Shown here one piece after another: positions 52,846 to 61,993 of a stretch of 64,000 nucleotides of DNA. A program made the translations under genes and the position numbers. Position 1 is the stretch's first letter; each line of letters begins with the position of its first letter. Origin of the DNA: CAJCJE01 sp963818685 (GTDB taxonomy: Bacteria; Actinomycetota; Actinomycetes; Mycobacteriales; Pseudonocardiaceae); NCBI GenBank assembly GCA_963818685.1, contig CAWFTJ010000008.1:796310-860309 (forward strand), read 5' to 3'. Below the pieces are notes generated by a model that was not told where the DNA came from, did no database searches, and worked only from the letters and a program-made list of their open reading frames with translations.

Positions 52846-52970
52846 GCCGAGCGACGCGTGGTTGTGGATAGTCCGAAGTGGACATGATCAGCCCGTCGCG
52901 CGCGTCATGCCGCGTCCAACCGCCGAAAATCGCCGGTTGGACGACGCGGTCGGCCGGTACCGTGCGGGTC

Positions 52971-53807
52971 ATGCTCGATTATGTCGTCGCCGACGTCTTC
53001 ACCGAAAAGCCGTTGCACGGCAATCCGGTCGCCGTGTTTTTGGATGCTTCCAGCATCACGCCCGAGCTGATGCAACGCATCGCCAAGGAGTTGAACCTCT
53101 CCGAGACCACGTTCGTCCTACCCGCCGAGCGCGACGGTGATGTGCGGGTGCGGATCTTCACGCCGGTCAACGAACTCCCGTTCGCCGGTCACCCCACGTT
53201 GGGCACGGCCATCGTGCTCGGTCAGCGGACCGGGGGCGACTCGATCAGCCTGGAAACCCACATGGGCACGATCCCGTTCGAGTTCGAGCGGGTTGCCGGC
53301 CGCATCAGCATCGCGCGAATGCGCCAGCCCATCCCGGAATGGCAGCGCTACCCGCAGACTGATCACCTACTCTCCGCCCTCGGCCTCACCGAGTCGACGT
53401 TGCCGGTCACCGTCTACCGCAACGGGCCTCGGCACGTGTACGTCGGCCTGCCGAGCGTCGAGGCGTTGTCCTCGGTGCGGCCGAACCTGCTGGAGCTGGC
53501 CGAGCACCTGGACGTGGCCGCGAACTGTTTCGCCGGCGAGGGCGTCAAATGGCGGATGCGGATGTTCTCGCCCGCCTACGGCGTCGCAGAGGACGCGGCG
53601 ACCGGATCGGCGGCCGGCCCGCTCGCGATCCACCTTGCCCGACATGGTCTTGTGCCCTTCGGCAAGGAGATCGAGATCATGCAGGGGGTTGAGATGGGCC
53701 GCCCGTCCGCGATGTACGCGACCGCGCACGGCGACACCGACGAGATCACCTCGGTCGAGGTGGCCGGTGCCGCGGTCGTCGTTGCCCGAGGCACCTTCGA
53801 CCTCTGA
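52971..53807 (+). CDS. PhzF-family isomerase/epimerase-like protein
   Basis: 278 residues. Conserved PhzF pattern: DYVVADVFTEKPLHGNPVAV, LNLSETTFVLP with the catalytic Glu, FTPVNELPFAGHPTLGTAIV, and the C-terminal VAEDAATGSAAGPLAIHLAR. These enzymes isomerise small metabolites; in phenazine producers PhzF acts on dihydro-hydroxyanthranilate, but most relatives have other, unknown substrates and no phenazine genes are nearby. ATG at 52971; an in-frame GTG lies nine bases before it. Confidence 0.9.
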   Translation: MLDYVVADVFTEKPLHGNPVAVFLDASSITPELMQRIAKELNLSETTFVLPAERDGDVRVRIFTPVNELPFAGHPTLGTAIVLGQRTGGDSISLETHMGTIPFEFERVAGRISIARMRQPIPEWQRYPQTDHLLSALGLTESTLPVTVYRNGPRHVYVGLPSVEALSSVRPNLLELAEHLDVAANCFAGEGVKWRMRMFSPAYGVAEDAATGSAAGPLAIHLARHGLVPFGKEIEIMQGVEMGRPSAMYATAHGDTDEITSVEVAGAAVVVARGTFDL

Positions 53808-53808
53808 A

Positions 53809-53864
53809 AAGCACTACACACGACTGTAACGCCTATCCCGCAGATACCCGTTACAGTTGTGCTT
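53809..53864. terminator. Bidirectional hairpin between phzF-like and desaturase genes
   Basis: ACTGTAACG pairs with CGTTACAGT, extended by AAGCAC pairing with GTGCTT after an asymmetric internal loop. It fills the gap between two convergent genes and is A/U-rich at its base, so it can stop transcription from both sides. Confidence 0.65.
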
Positions 53865-53870
53865 AGTAGG

Positions 53871-54899
53871 TCAGGACCGGATCGGCGCGCCGACCCGATG
53901 CAGGTGGCGCAGGGCGCGGACATAGGAGTCGACCAGGCCGGTCTGCTCGTGGCTGACCCCGATGCTCGCGCAGTAGTCACGCACGATCGGCACCGCCCTG
54001 CGCAGGTTCGGCGTCGGCATGTTGGGGAACAGGTGGTGCTCGATCTGGTGGTTCAGCCCGCCCATTGCCACGTCCACCAGAACGCTGCCGCGCACATCGC
54101 GCGAGGTGAGCACCTGGCGGCGCAGGAAGTCCCACTGCTGCGTGCCGCGCAACATGGGCATGCCCTTGTGACTGGGCGCGAAGGTGCAGCCCAGATAGGC
54201 GCCGAAGAGCACCTGGTGCACAACCAGGAACAACACGGCCCTGCCCGGCGAGAGGGCGAGGAAGGGCGCCGCCGTGAACGCGACGAAGTGCACGGCCAGC
54301 AGCGCGGCCTCGGTCTTCCTGTGCCGCAGTGACGACTTGGCCAGTGACGATCTAGAGAGGGCGCGTACGCTGGACACGTGCAGGTTCACGCCTTCCAGGG
54401 TGAGCAGCGGGAAGAACAGGAACGCCTGCCAGCGGCCGATGAACCGCACGATGCCTCGGCTGGCCCGCGCCTGCTGTTTGGACCACACGAGGACATCCGG
54501 AATGACGTCCGGGTCGAGATCCTCGTGGTTCGGATTGGCGTGGTGGCGCGTGTGCTTATCCATCCACCAGCCGTAGGACATGCCGATAGCCAGGTTGCCG
54601 GCGAGTAGGCCGGCGATCTCGCTCGGCGCTCGGGTGCGGAACACCTGACGGTGCGCGAGATCGTGCGCGACCAAGGCGATCTGCACGGACACCACGGCCA
54701 GAAAGGCGGCGGTGAGCAGCTGCCACCAGGAGTCGCCTGCCAGCGCCAGCACTGCCCAGCCGGCCACGAAGGCCGAAGTCACCAGGCCGATGCGGGCGGC
54801 GTAGTAGCCGGGGCGCCGGTCGAGCAGGCCGGCGTCGGTGATCAGCTTGCGCAGGCGGGCGAAGTCACTGCCCCGGTCACTGCCATTGTCACTGTCCAT
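53871..54899 (-). CDS. Membrane fatty-acid desaturase
   Basis: 342 residues with three histidine boxes: ALVAHDLAHRQVF, DKHTRHHANPNHED and LNHQIEHHLFPNMP, the last with the Gln found in front-end/acyl-lipid desaturases. Four hydrophobic stretches span the membrane. It introduces a double bond into membrane lipid or acyl chains with O2 and ferredoxin-type electrons. ATG at 54899 (MDSDNGSDRG) is chosen; a start at 54971 would add 24 residues and overlaps the upstream hairpin, which makes it unlikely. Confidence 0.9.
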   Translation of the reverse strand: MDSDNGSDRGSDFARLRKLITDAGLLDRRPGYYAARIGLVTSAFVAGWAVLALAGDSWWQLLTAAFLAVVSVQIALVAHDLAHRQVFRTRAPSEIAGLLAGNLAIGMSYGWWMDKHTRHHANPNHEDLDPDVIPDVLVWSKQQARASRGIVRFIGRWQAFLFFPLLTLEGVNLHVSSVRALSRSSLAKSSLRHRKTEAALLAVHFVAFTAAPFLALSPGRAVLFLVVHQVLFGAYLGCTFAPSHKGMPMLRGTQQWDFLRRQVLTSRDVRGSVLVDVAMGGLNHQIEHHLFPNMPTPNLRRAVPIVRDYCASIGVSHEQTGLVDSYVRALRHLHRVGAPIRS

Positions 54900-54970
54900 T
54901 TCCAGTACGGGAAGCACGAAACCGAGTCTTCGCGGTTCGGTCCGAACCGGACAGCAGGGTTGCTCCCCCA

Positions 54971-54998
54971 TTCCTGGTGGGGTTTACCCCACCAGGAA
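54971..54998 (-). terminator. Perfect 12-bp hairpin after the proteasome beta gene
   Basis: TTCCTGGTGGGG and CCCCACCAGGAA form a perfect 12-bp stem with a TTTA loop. It follows the end of the leftward proteasome gene by 13 bp and precedes the desaturase start. Confidence 0.75.
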
Positions 54999-55010
54999 CA
55001 AGCGAGAGTT

Positions 55011-55871
55011 CTAGCGCGGGAGGGCCCGAGGACCGTCCGGCGTGCGCATGCGCTCGTCGATGACGCCGCGCATCAGCTCACCGACCCGCTCGCTCGACAC
55101 CTGCGTGTTGCCGGCGGCGGTGGTCGTGTAGATGATCGGGTAGATCGCGCGGGTGAGGTCGACACCCATCGTGTAGATGTCCTCCTCGCTCGCGTCGTAG
55201 AGCGCCTGGATGCAGACCAGCAGGGCCTCTTCCTCGCTCATGTTCTCCGCGTAGAGCTTCTTCAGCGCGCCGAGGGCGATGATCGAACCGGAGCCGATCG
55301 AGTGGTACTTGTACTCCTCGGTCCGGCCGCCGAGCGCGTCGTAGGAGAAGATCTTGGCCTCGCCGGTCTCCGGGTCGTAGCCGGTGAACAGCGGGACGAC
55401 GCTCAGGCCCTGCATGGCCATGCCGACATTCTCGTAGATCATCTTGGACAGCCGGTTCGCCTTACCTGCCAGGCTCAGCGGGTAGCCCTCGATCTTCTCG
55501 TAGTGCTCCAGTTCGACCTGGAACAGCTTGGCGATCTCCACGCCGAGCGCGGCCGTGCCTGCGGTGCCGATGCAGCTGTACGCGTCCGCCGGGATGATCT
55601 TCTCGCCATAGCGGCTGCTCACCGTCGAGCCGGAGGTGACCTGGCGGTCGGCGGCGATGATCACGCCGTCCGCGTACGTGGTGGCCAGGATCGTCGTGCC
55701 GTGCTTGGCCTTCTCGACGACCTCGTTCGCCACCAGCGAACCCGAATCAACCCTGAACCGACTCATCAGCAACTCCGGCGCCTGCTCGGCGAGGTATCGG
55801 CTGAAGGACGAATTGCCGGCCCGCATGATCGCCCCGTCGAGACCGTCGATGATCCCCAACTTGACCGTCAC
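55011..55871 (-). CDS. Proteasome beta subunit
   Basis: About 286 residues including a propeptide of ~55 residues. After processing, the catalytic threonine is the first Thr of KHGTTILATTYADGVIIAAD, followed by RQVTSGSTVSSRYGEKIIPA, IGTAGTAALGVEIAKLFQVE and SIGSGSIIALGALKKLYAEN. It forms the inner peptidase rings of the 20S proteasome. No alpha subunit, Pup or Mpa gene is adjacent, so it is separate from the usual prcBA-pup locus and may be a second copy. The GTG at 55871 lies right after AAGGAGA; the exact start is uncertain. Confidence 0.87.
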   Translation of the reverse strand: MTVKLGIIDGLDGAIMRAGNSSFSRYLAEQAPELLMSRFRVDSGSLVANEVVEKAKHGTTILATTYADGVIIAADRQVTSGSTVSSRYGEKIIPADAYSCIGTAGTAALGVEIAKLFQVELEHYEKIEGYPLSLAGKANRLSKMIYENVGMAMQGLSVVPLFTGYDPETGEAKIFSYDALGGRTEEYKYHSIGSGSIIALGALKKLYAENMSEEEALLVCIQALYDASEEDIYTMGVDLTRAIYPIIYTTTAAGNTQVSSERVGELMRGVIDERMRTPDGPRALPR

Positions 55872-55944
55872 TCTCCTTCTGCTGACTGCCCTCCAGAGCG
55901 CCACGCTAGCACGAACGACGTACGCGCTGATCGACATCCGGTGC

Positions 55945-56580
55945 TCAGACGTGTACCGCGACCGCACCCTCGGACTTGCCGGGACGAGCGAACAGGCCGA
56001 TCACCGCGCCGGCCAGCGCCACGATCGAACTGATCAGGAACGCGCTGTGCATGCCGCTCAGGAAGGTGTCGTGCGCTATCTGGGTGATCACCTGCGCGAC
56101 CGGGGCGGGCGTGCCCGGCGGCACGGGCGCGACGCCAACCGAAACGGCGCTCTGCGCCTGGGCGGACGCGTCAGCCGACAGCGGCGGTAGGTGTGCGGCG
56201 GACCAGGCGGACGGGAACAGCTCCGCGATCTTGCTGGACATCACCGCGCCGAGCACCGCGGTGCCGAGCGTGCCGCCGAGCTGCATGGACGTGGACTGTA
56301 GGCCGCTGGCCACGCCGGCGAGTTCGACCGAGGCGTTGCCGACGATGATGTCGGTCGCGCCGACCATGACGGGGCTCAGGCCGAGGCCGAGCAGCATGAA
56401 CCACCACAGCGTGCCCCAGCTGCCGTCGGCAGGGCCGACGTGCGAGAGGCCGAACAGGGCGATCGCGGCGAAGAGCATGCCGGCCACGATCGGGATGCGC
56501 GCGCCGATCCGGTTGCTGATGATGCTGGACAACGGCGAGCCGACGATGAGCATGCCGGTCATCGGCAGGATGCGCAGGCC
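55945..56580 (-). pseudogene. C-terminal half of a DHA2-type MFS transporter, cut at the junction
   Basis: About 212 residues are left: GLRILPMTGMLIVGSPLSSI, MLFAAIALFGLSHVGPADGS, LLGLGLSPVMVGATDIIVGN, and VASGLQSTSMQLGGTLGTAV (antiporter motif C-like), with a final helix SAFLISSIVALAGAVIGLFA. This is the second half of a 14-helix drug exporter. The frame is open up to base 56,580, where actinobacterial sequence ends and unrelated sequence begins. The N-terminal half is absent from the window. Confidence 0.85.
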
Positions 56581-56581
56581 A
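56579..56581. other. Sequence junction between two unrelated genomes
   Basis: Left of this point the minus strand encodes an actinobacterial MFS transporter (GLRILPMTGM). Right of it the minus strand encodes the C-terminus of an NDH-2 dehydrogenase (GVRNRLSVMLGW). Both genes are cut mid-domain, and there is no transposon end, tRNA or repeat at the site, only a two-base overlap. From here on base composition is less GC-rich and most genes are broken by indels. Confidence 0.8.
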
Positions 56582-58563
56582 GCCGAGCATCACCGAAAGC
56601 CGATTGCGTACGCCGACCAGGAAAAAGGACGTGCACGGCGCCCCAAAGCCACCATGCCGCCGCACCGGTGACCTTCATCCGTCCGAAATCCGCAACTGCG
56701 CTCTTGCGGCCGATCGTTGGCCAGGCTGCCCTGGTGGCGATAGCGGAACGGCAGCGGCGGCTTGGCGGCCGCGCAGTCGGGCTCGCAAAACCGAGGCTAC
56801 ATAGGCGCCGCCCTGCTTCGCTGCAGGGGCAAGCCCAGGAACAGGTTGGCCATCCCAAGCGAACGAAAGCGCGGTATCTCCGATCGCAAAGATATCGGGG
56901 AATCCGGAACCGAGAGATCAGGGCCGACCTTGATGCGGCCGGTACGATCAGCCTGGCTCCAAGACGCCGAAGCCGGCGACGCGACCACCCCGGCCGCCCA
57001 CAAAACGGTACCGGCCGTTATTCGTTCGCCATTCACGACACCCCGTCCCCGTCAATCAGCTCGACCCGGCTATCGGTGTACACTTCGACGCCTGGCGTTT
57101 CCGATGGGCTGCGCACAAAGGCCGATAGTCGTTCGCTGAACGCGGTATCACCCGTGGCCCGGCCTGGACCAGAAAGATCCGAGCGGATGCAGGGTCGAAA
57201 TTCCGAAAATCTTTGGCCATACCGCGATGCGCAAGTTCTGCGATGGCACCAGCCATCTCCACACCGGTCGGTCCGGCGCCACAGATAAGGAATGTCAGCA
57301 GTTTCCGCTGCAGCGCAGCATCTTCGGTTGATTCGGCTTTTTCAAAGGCGTCGAGGATCCGGCTGCGAATACTGGTGGCGTCCGGGACCGATTTCAGCCC
57401 CGGTGCGTAGACTGCCCATTCCTCGTGACCGAAGTATCCGTGCGTCGCACCGGTCGCGAGCACGAGCGTGTCGAACGCAATCCCACGACCATCGGCGATC
57501 ACCCGGCGCGCAGCGGCGTCCACCGCGGTAACGGTGCCGCGCAGCACCCGCATTCGAGCATTATTGCGGAACGCGGCGCGCACCGGGTCGTGATATCGGC
57601 CGGCAAAGGGCAGCCGTTGCGACCTGATACAGCGACGGTTGAAACAAGTAATAGTTCTCCCGGTCTATCAACGTGACGCGCACCGGTTCATGGCGCAGCG
57701 CCGCCGCGCATGCCATGCCCCCAAATCCCGCCCCGACTATAACGACATGCGGCATGTCGGGATGCAGGCGGACTGCGCGACGCGCCCAGCGGCCGATCAG
57801 ATAATCGAGCGAATAACGTCCCGCCCCCGATGCCCCAGCAAAGCCAAAAGCAAGGGTTCATAGATCGCCATGCCGTGACCTGACCCGGCCATCGCCATAC
57901 CGCACCCCGCTACAAACAGGACGGCCGCCACCACAGGCGTACACAAGCCCAAAGCCAGCAAGACAGCACCGATAATAAGCCAGTACAACAGCAGCATGCC
58001 GCCCTGCATGGTCGGCAGCATGGTATTGGATAGAGCGGGCCCGGCAAGGGCAGCGGCCAACCAGAGCCGTATTGCAAGCACATAGAGCGGGCCGATCGCA
58101 CGGCTGACCCAATCTCCTGCAGCGATCGCGAGCGTTGCCAAGGGCAGTGGACTATGCTTCATACCCTTGCTCAGCAGGCGGTCAAGTGACTGCGAAGCGG
58201 GACCGTGCACGACGTACCAGCCAAACAATGCTGCCCAGAACAAGTGCTCCTCTTGCGTTGCGCCCGAGAACTGCGCGCGCAAAGTCAGTACCAGCATCAG
58301 CAGTGCAACCGGCCTGACTAGAAGTCCTATGGCCATGAGCACCGGTCCAACCACTTGCACAATGATCATCGGCCACGCCGCAGGGAAAGGGGCGAAGCAA
58401 TGCCGGGGAACATTCCCAGGGCAAAGAAGGCTTTTGCCAAGGCGAGGCGAACCAGAAGATCGACAACTGGGGCCGCCGCCCGCCCCGCTGCTCCGCTGAG
58501 GTCTAGCACCCTCGCGAGTTGCGTCCGCAGCAGCTCATCCTGGGTAAGCGTTGTCAGTTTCAT
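56582..58563 (-). pseudogene. DoxX-NDH-2 fusion (quinone-linked NADH dehydrogenase), frameshifted and truncated
   Basis: The order on the complement is: MKLTTLTQDELLRTQLARVL with a first DoxX-like helix region (58,563), more DoxX helices (LMAIGLLVRPVALLMLVLTL, TMQGGMLLLYWLIIGAVLLA), a linker DYLIGRWARRAVRLHPD, then an NDH-2 dehydrogenase: MPHVVIVGAGFGGMACAAAL (FAD), FLICGAGPTGVEMAGAIAEL (NAD), GTVLWAAGVVASP and the membrane anchor GAAAWWLWGAVHVLF. The pieces lie in different frames separated by single-base indels. The last ~30 residues are missing at the junction. An intact copy would pass electrons from NADH to quinone. Confidence 0.7.
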
Positions 58564-58577
58564 GGGGCTCTGCCGTC

Positions 58578-59333
58578 CTATACTCCCGAGAACCAGTCGT
58601 AGCCTTGGTTTTCCCAATATCCTCCCGGATAGGTGTTCGTCACTGCAATCGATGTAGGTTCTTCAGTGCTTCTTGAATCTCAGCTTTACCGGAATTCGCA
58701 ACCGCACCGGGGCTCCCCATTCGGGGGTGAGCGGCTGCTGTTCAAAATCAAGCGCCAAAATGGTTTGCGGATGCAGCGCGCTCGCCATGTCTATATGGTC
58801 GAATAGCCGTCAAAGCAGGTAAGGCATATAACGTGCCCGAAGATCCGCGTCGACGCCGCGCAGAAAGAAGTGCAATGGCACACCGCTCCACTGCCCGATC
58901 TGACTCCATCCTTCGATACAGATGTGCCGGGTGATCTGAGCTTGCTGCGGCAGGCCGCGCATCGGTCGACCGTCCACGGGGACTTGTCCTAACTAGCCCG
59001 GTGACGGCAAGGCGCCAATCTTCTGGGACCATGCGGGTCTCCCAAATGGATAATAAGCGTTGAAGCGGAACGGTCGGGTGATCGCGCTCGCCGGATAGGT
59101 TTCGGCAGGGCGCTGCGGATTAAACAGCGCCGCCTGCACGCGATCATTGAAGCTCATCATCGCCAAAGTCGCAGCATCGACGCCGGAATGGGTCGAAAGA
59201 TCGCAGCCGGTGAACAGCGCCAGGCTGCCCAGCGACAGACCCTTGCGCAGCAGCCCCCGCCGGCTCAGCTTGGCGATTTCAGGCGCTATCTCGGCGGCGC
59301 TGACCAGGGGACGACGCGAGGACGCTTGATCAC
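58578..59333 (-). pseudogene. Tat-exported molybdopterin oxidoreductase (sulfite-oxidase family), frameshifted
   Basis: The N-terminus has LSRRGLLRKGLSLGSLALFT, a Tat signal with a lipobox-like Cys, then MSFNDRVQAALFNPQRPAET and RPFRFNAYYPFG. In other frames follow ITRHICIEGWSQIGQWSGVP (with the molybdenum-ligand Cys), MASALHPQTILALDFEQQPL and, at the end, TSIAVTNTYPGGYWENQGYD with stop at 58,578. At least four indels break it. The family includes YedY-like methionine sulfoxide reductases. A GTG at 59333 with GGAGGAGG is the probable start. The DoxX-NDH-2 gene begins 15 bp after its stop; the cytochrome b gene on its other side is split off by the IS630 element. Confidence 0.7.
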
Positions 59334-59374
59334 GGCGCCTCCTCCGTGCCTGGTGCTCGTAACCATCGAAACTA

Positions 59375-60662
59375 GTACAAAGATTCCGAAATATCAATAT
59401 GTTGGGTTTGATTTCTCATTTGGACGAGATGTGGTAAGAGGCAGGCAGGGGATTGGATTGGGGGGATCCAATGGTAGCACCTCGCCGGGTGATTGCGCTG
59501 CCGACGGATGCGGAGCAGCGGCAACGTTTGATGGCGATTTCTCGGTCTCGGATCGAGCCGACGGGCCGGGTCGAAAGGGCGCGGATCATTCTGGCCTACT
59601 TGCAGGACCCGTCGGCCTACGCCGTGGCGCGCACGGTTGGGGTGACGCAGCAGACCGTGACACGTTGTCTGGAGCGAGCGGCGGAACTGGGGGTGATCGA
59701 GGCACTCGATGATCGGCCGCGTGCGGGACGCGATCCCGTCATAACGGCAGAGGCGAAAACCTGGCTGGTGGCATTGGCGTGTCGAAAGGCCAGGGAGTTG
59801 GGTTATCCCCACGAGCTGTGGACCACCCGGCTGCTCGCTGCACATGCCCGGCAACACGGACCGTCCGCCGGGCATCCGAGCCTGGGCAAGTTGGCCCAAG
59901 GGACGGTGTGCAAGATCTTGGCCGAGCAAGAAGTTAAGCCGCACAAGGTGCGTTACTACTTGGAACAGCGCGATCCCGAGTTCGAGCCCAAGATGGCCGA
60001 GATCCTTTGCGTTTACCGGCAAGTGGCGATGCTGCGGGCGGAAGGGGGGAAGAGTCGGGGTCAAGACGGCAGTGGTGGCGAGAGCCTCGCCCTCGTCTCT
60101 TACGACGAGAAACCCGGAATCCAGGCGATCGGGACGACCGCGCCGGATCGCCCGCCACTGCCCCGCACCAGCCCGACCGTGATGCGCGATCACGAGTACA
60201 AGCGCCACGGCACCCTGACCCTGATGGCCGGGATCGATCTGCTCACTGGTCACGTCCATGCCCTGGTTAAGGAACGCCACCGCAGTCGAGAATTCATCGA
60301 GTTTCTCAACCTCCTCGACGCCGCCTACCCCGCCGACACCGCGATCGAGGTCATTCTCGACAACCATTCCGCCCATGTCTCGCGCGAGACGACAAGCTGG
60401 CTCGCGGAGCAGCCGATTGGCCGCTTTACCTTCACGTTCACGCCGACGCATGGGTCATGGCTCAATCTCATCGAGGGCTTCTTCTCCAAGGTCGCGCGTT
60501 CGGTGCTGCGCCACATCCGCGTCAGCTCCAAACACGAACTCAAGGAACGCCTGATGGCCTTCATCGACGACATCAATCGCGAGCCAGTCCTCCACACCTG
60601 GCACTACAAAATCGACAATGCAGCATGACCCCCATAGGTACGTTATTTTGGAAACATCATAC
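59375..60662 (+). mobile_element. IS630-family insertion sequence
   Basis: An element of about 1,288 bp bounded by TA dinucleotides, the target duplicated by IS630/Tc1 elements. Imperfect inverted ends: left GTACAAAGATTCCGAAATA, and right end (complement) GTATGATGTTTCCAAAATA. It carries one transposase gene. It sits between the cytochrome b gene and the molybdopterin oxidoreductase gene. Removing it and one TA joins the cytochrome b frame ALV with SMVTSTRHGGG and the ribosome site of the next gene. Confidence 0.75.
59471..60628 (+). CDS. IS630-family transposase
   Basis: 385 residues, intact. N-terminal helix-turn-helix (DPSAYAVARTVGVTQQTVTR, CLERAAELGVIEALDDRPRA). The DDE catalytic domain has the first Asp in LVSYDEKPGIQAIG, the second in AIEVILDNHSAHVSRET and the Glu in HGSWLNLIEGFFSKVARSVL. 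It cuts and pastes the element at TA sites. The ATG at 59471 follows GGGGGGATCC. It is the only large intact gene in the tail. Confidence 0.9.
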   Translation: MVAPRRVIALPTDAEQRQRLMAISRSRIEPTGRVERARIILAYLQDPSAYAVARTVGVTQQTVTRCLERAAELGVIEALDDRPRAGRDPVITAEAKTWLVALACRKARELGYPHELWTTRLLAAHARQHGPSAGHPSLGKLAQGTVCKILAEQEVKPHKVRYYLEQRDPEFEPKMAEILCVYRQVAMLRAEGGKSRGQDGSGGESLALVSYDEKPGIQAIGTTAPDRPPLPRTSPTVMRDHEYKRHGTLTLMAGIDLLTGHVHALVKERHRSREFIEFLNLLDAAYPADTAIEVILDNHSAHVSRETTSWLAEQPIGRFTFTFTPTHGSWLNLIEGFFSKVARSVLRHIRVSSKHELKERLMAFIDDINREPVLHTWHYKIDNAA

Positions 60663-60664
60663 TA

Positions 60665-61237
60665 GTGCCCGTGGGTAGATGGCGACGAGCACGAGATGCA
60701 CAGCGAGAAAAGCCACAATACAACACATCATGGCAAGATGGATGTTGCGTGCCAGCGGATATCCGCCAAAGAGCCCAGTGAGCCAGCCGAGTTGCACCGG
60801 CTTCCAGATCCAGAGCCCAGTGAGTACGCTAAGGCAGAGGCAAAGGATCAGGCGCTGTAAAACAGACGCTGCACGGCATTGTAGTGACCAAGGCGATGGG
60901 TAAGCCGAAAGCGGAGGGCATCCGAAAGATCGCGTAGTACGGCGCGTGGTCCGGTCGGGCGCAGGTCGCGCCAGAAATGTTTCGATGCGATACCGTACGC
61001 GATATAGGCGAGCCCGTCCGCGAACAGCACCCACATGACGGAGATATGCCAGGCGATTTCGGCGGCGAGCCAGCCTCCGAGCGTCAAACCCCGGGGGAAG
61101 GTGAAGGGTAAGCTCGGTGAGGCGTTATAGATCGCCCAGCCGCTCAGAAACATGCAGATGATAGCGGTTGCGCCGATCCAGTGCATGATTTGGATTGGCA
61201 AAGGGGTGGGCCGGGCGGCGGGCCTGGCCCTGCGCAA
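60665..61237 (-). pseudogene. Cytochrome b561-type membrane protein, frameshifted and interrupted by IS630
   Basis: First half: PLPIQIMHWIGATAIICMFL, GLTLGGWLAAEIAWHISVMW and LADGLAYIAYGIASKHFW-like helices with haem-ligand His residues (the real segment reads FADGLAYIAYGIASKHFWRD). After an indel near 60,860-60,900 the second half continues CLCLSVLTGLWIWKPVQLGW and ARNIHLAMMCCIVAFLAVHL. It ends VAIYPRALV right at the insertion sequence. Before the insertion it preceded the molybdopterin oxidoreductase gene, probably as its electron donor in the membrane. The start is uncertain. Confidence 0.7.
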
Positions 61238-61322
61238 TTTGATCCACGACTTCGCCCCTGCTAAGCGGACGTTGGGGACTTAGCCAAAAGACTGCCGGGC
61301 CGGCGCTGTCAACGGGACGCCT

Positions 61323-61979
61323 CATGTGACCTCGGCGAAGAGGGTGCTTGCGAGCGTGTGCCGGGCGCCCGATCGCGCAACAATAACCGCATCGAGGCCG
61401 AGGCTGCGCCCATAGCGGTGGACCGCAAAGATCAACTGCAGAACGAGCAGGAAAAAATATGTCCACGGCCATTCCCCCGCGGCATTGTAGAGGCCGAGCC
61501 AGAGGTTGAGGATCTGCAGCGCACCGATGACGCCCCAAAACCGGACAAATATCCCCAGCATCAGCGACACTGCCGTCAGCACTTCAAGCGAATAGACAAC
61601 CGGCGCGAACACGTAAAAATGCGGCAGTACGATTTGTTGACGAAATCGGCCTGCAGCGGGATGGCCGCAGACTTGCCCATTAGCCCCATCCAATAGGCAA
61701 GTCCAGTGTCGCCAAACGGCTGGTCGGGATGATCGGTATAATAGGGCGGTAGCTTCCACAGTGTTTGTTGCCACCACATGCAGCCGATCAGAAAGCGAAA
61801 GACCCAGTTCCAGAGATGAGTCGCGCGGCGCTGGCCCGGGATCGCGGCGAAGGCATAAACCGCGATCGCCAGGCTGGCGAGCACGAGCACCCAAACACCG
61901 CGGTAGGCCAGGTCGGACCGGACACGAAGGCCGGCTGCTGCAGGAAATTGAGCATATCGGAAATGGGATCGTATTTCAT
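61323..61979 (-). pseudogene. DoxX-like membrane protein, frameshifted
   Basis: MKYDPISDMLNFLQQPAFV starts at 61979. Further pieces are VWVLVLASLAIAVYAFAAIP, HLWNWVFRFLIGCMWWQQTL and LPPYYTDHPDQPFGDTGLAY in a second frame, and VLPHFYVFAPVVYSLEVLTA, SLMLGIFVRFWGVIGALQIL and WTYFFLLVLQLIFAVHRYG in a third. This is a DoxX/TQO-type four-helix protein with at least two indels. It is separate from the DoxX part of the NDH-2 fusion. Confidence 0.65.
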
Positions 61980-61993
61980 TGGAGACCTTCCGC

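Noticed and set aside
52971..53807. PhzF as part of a phenazine biosynthetic cluster
   Set aside because: No other phz gene is nearby, and most PhzF-family proteins are not involved in phenazine synthesis.
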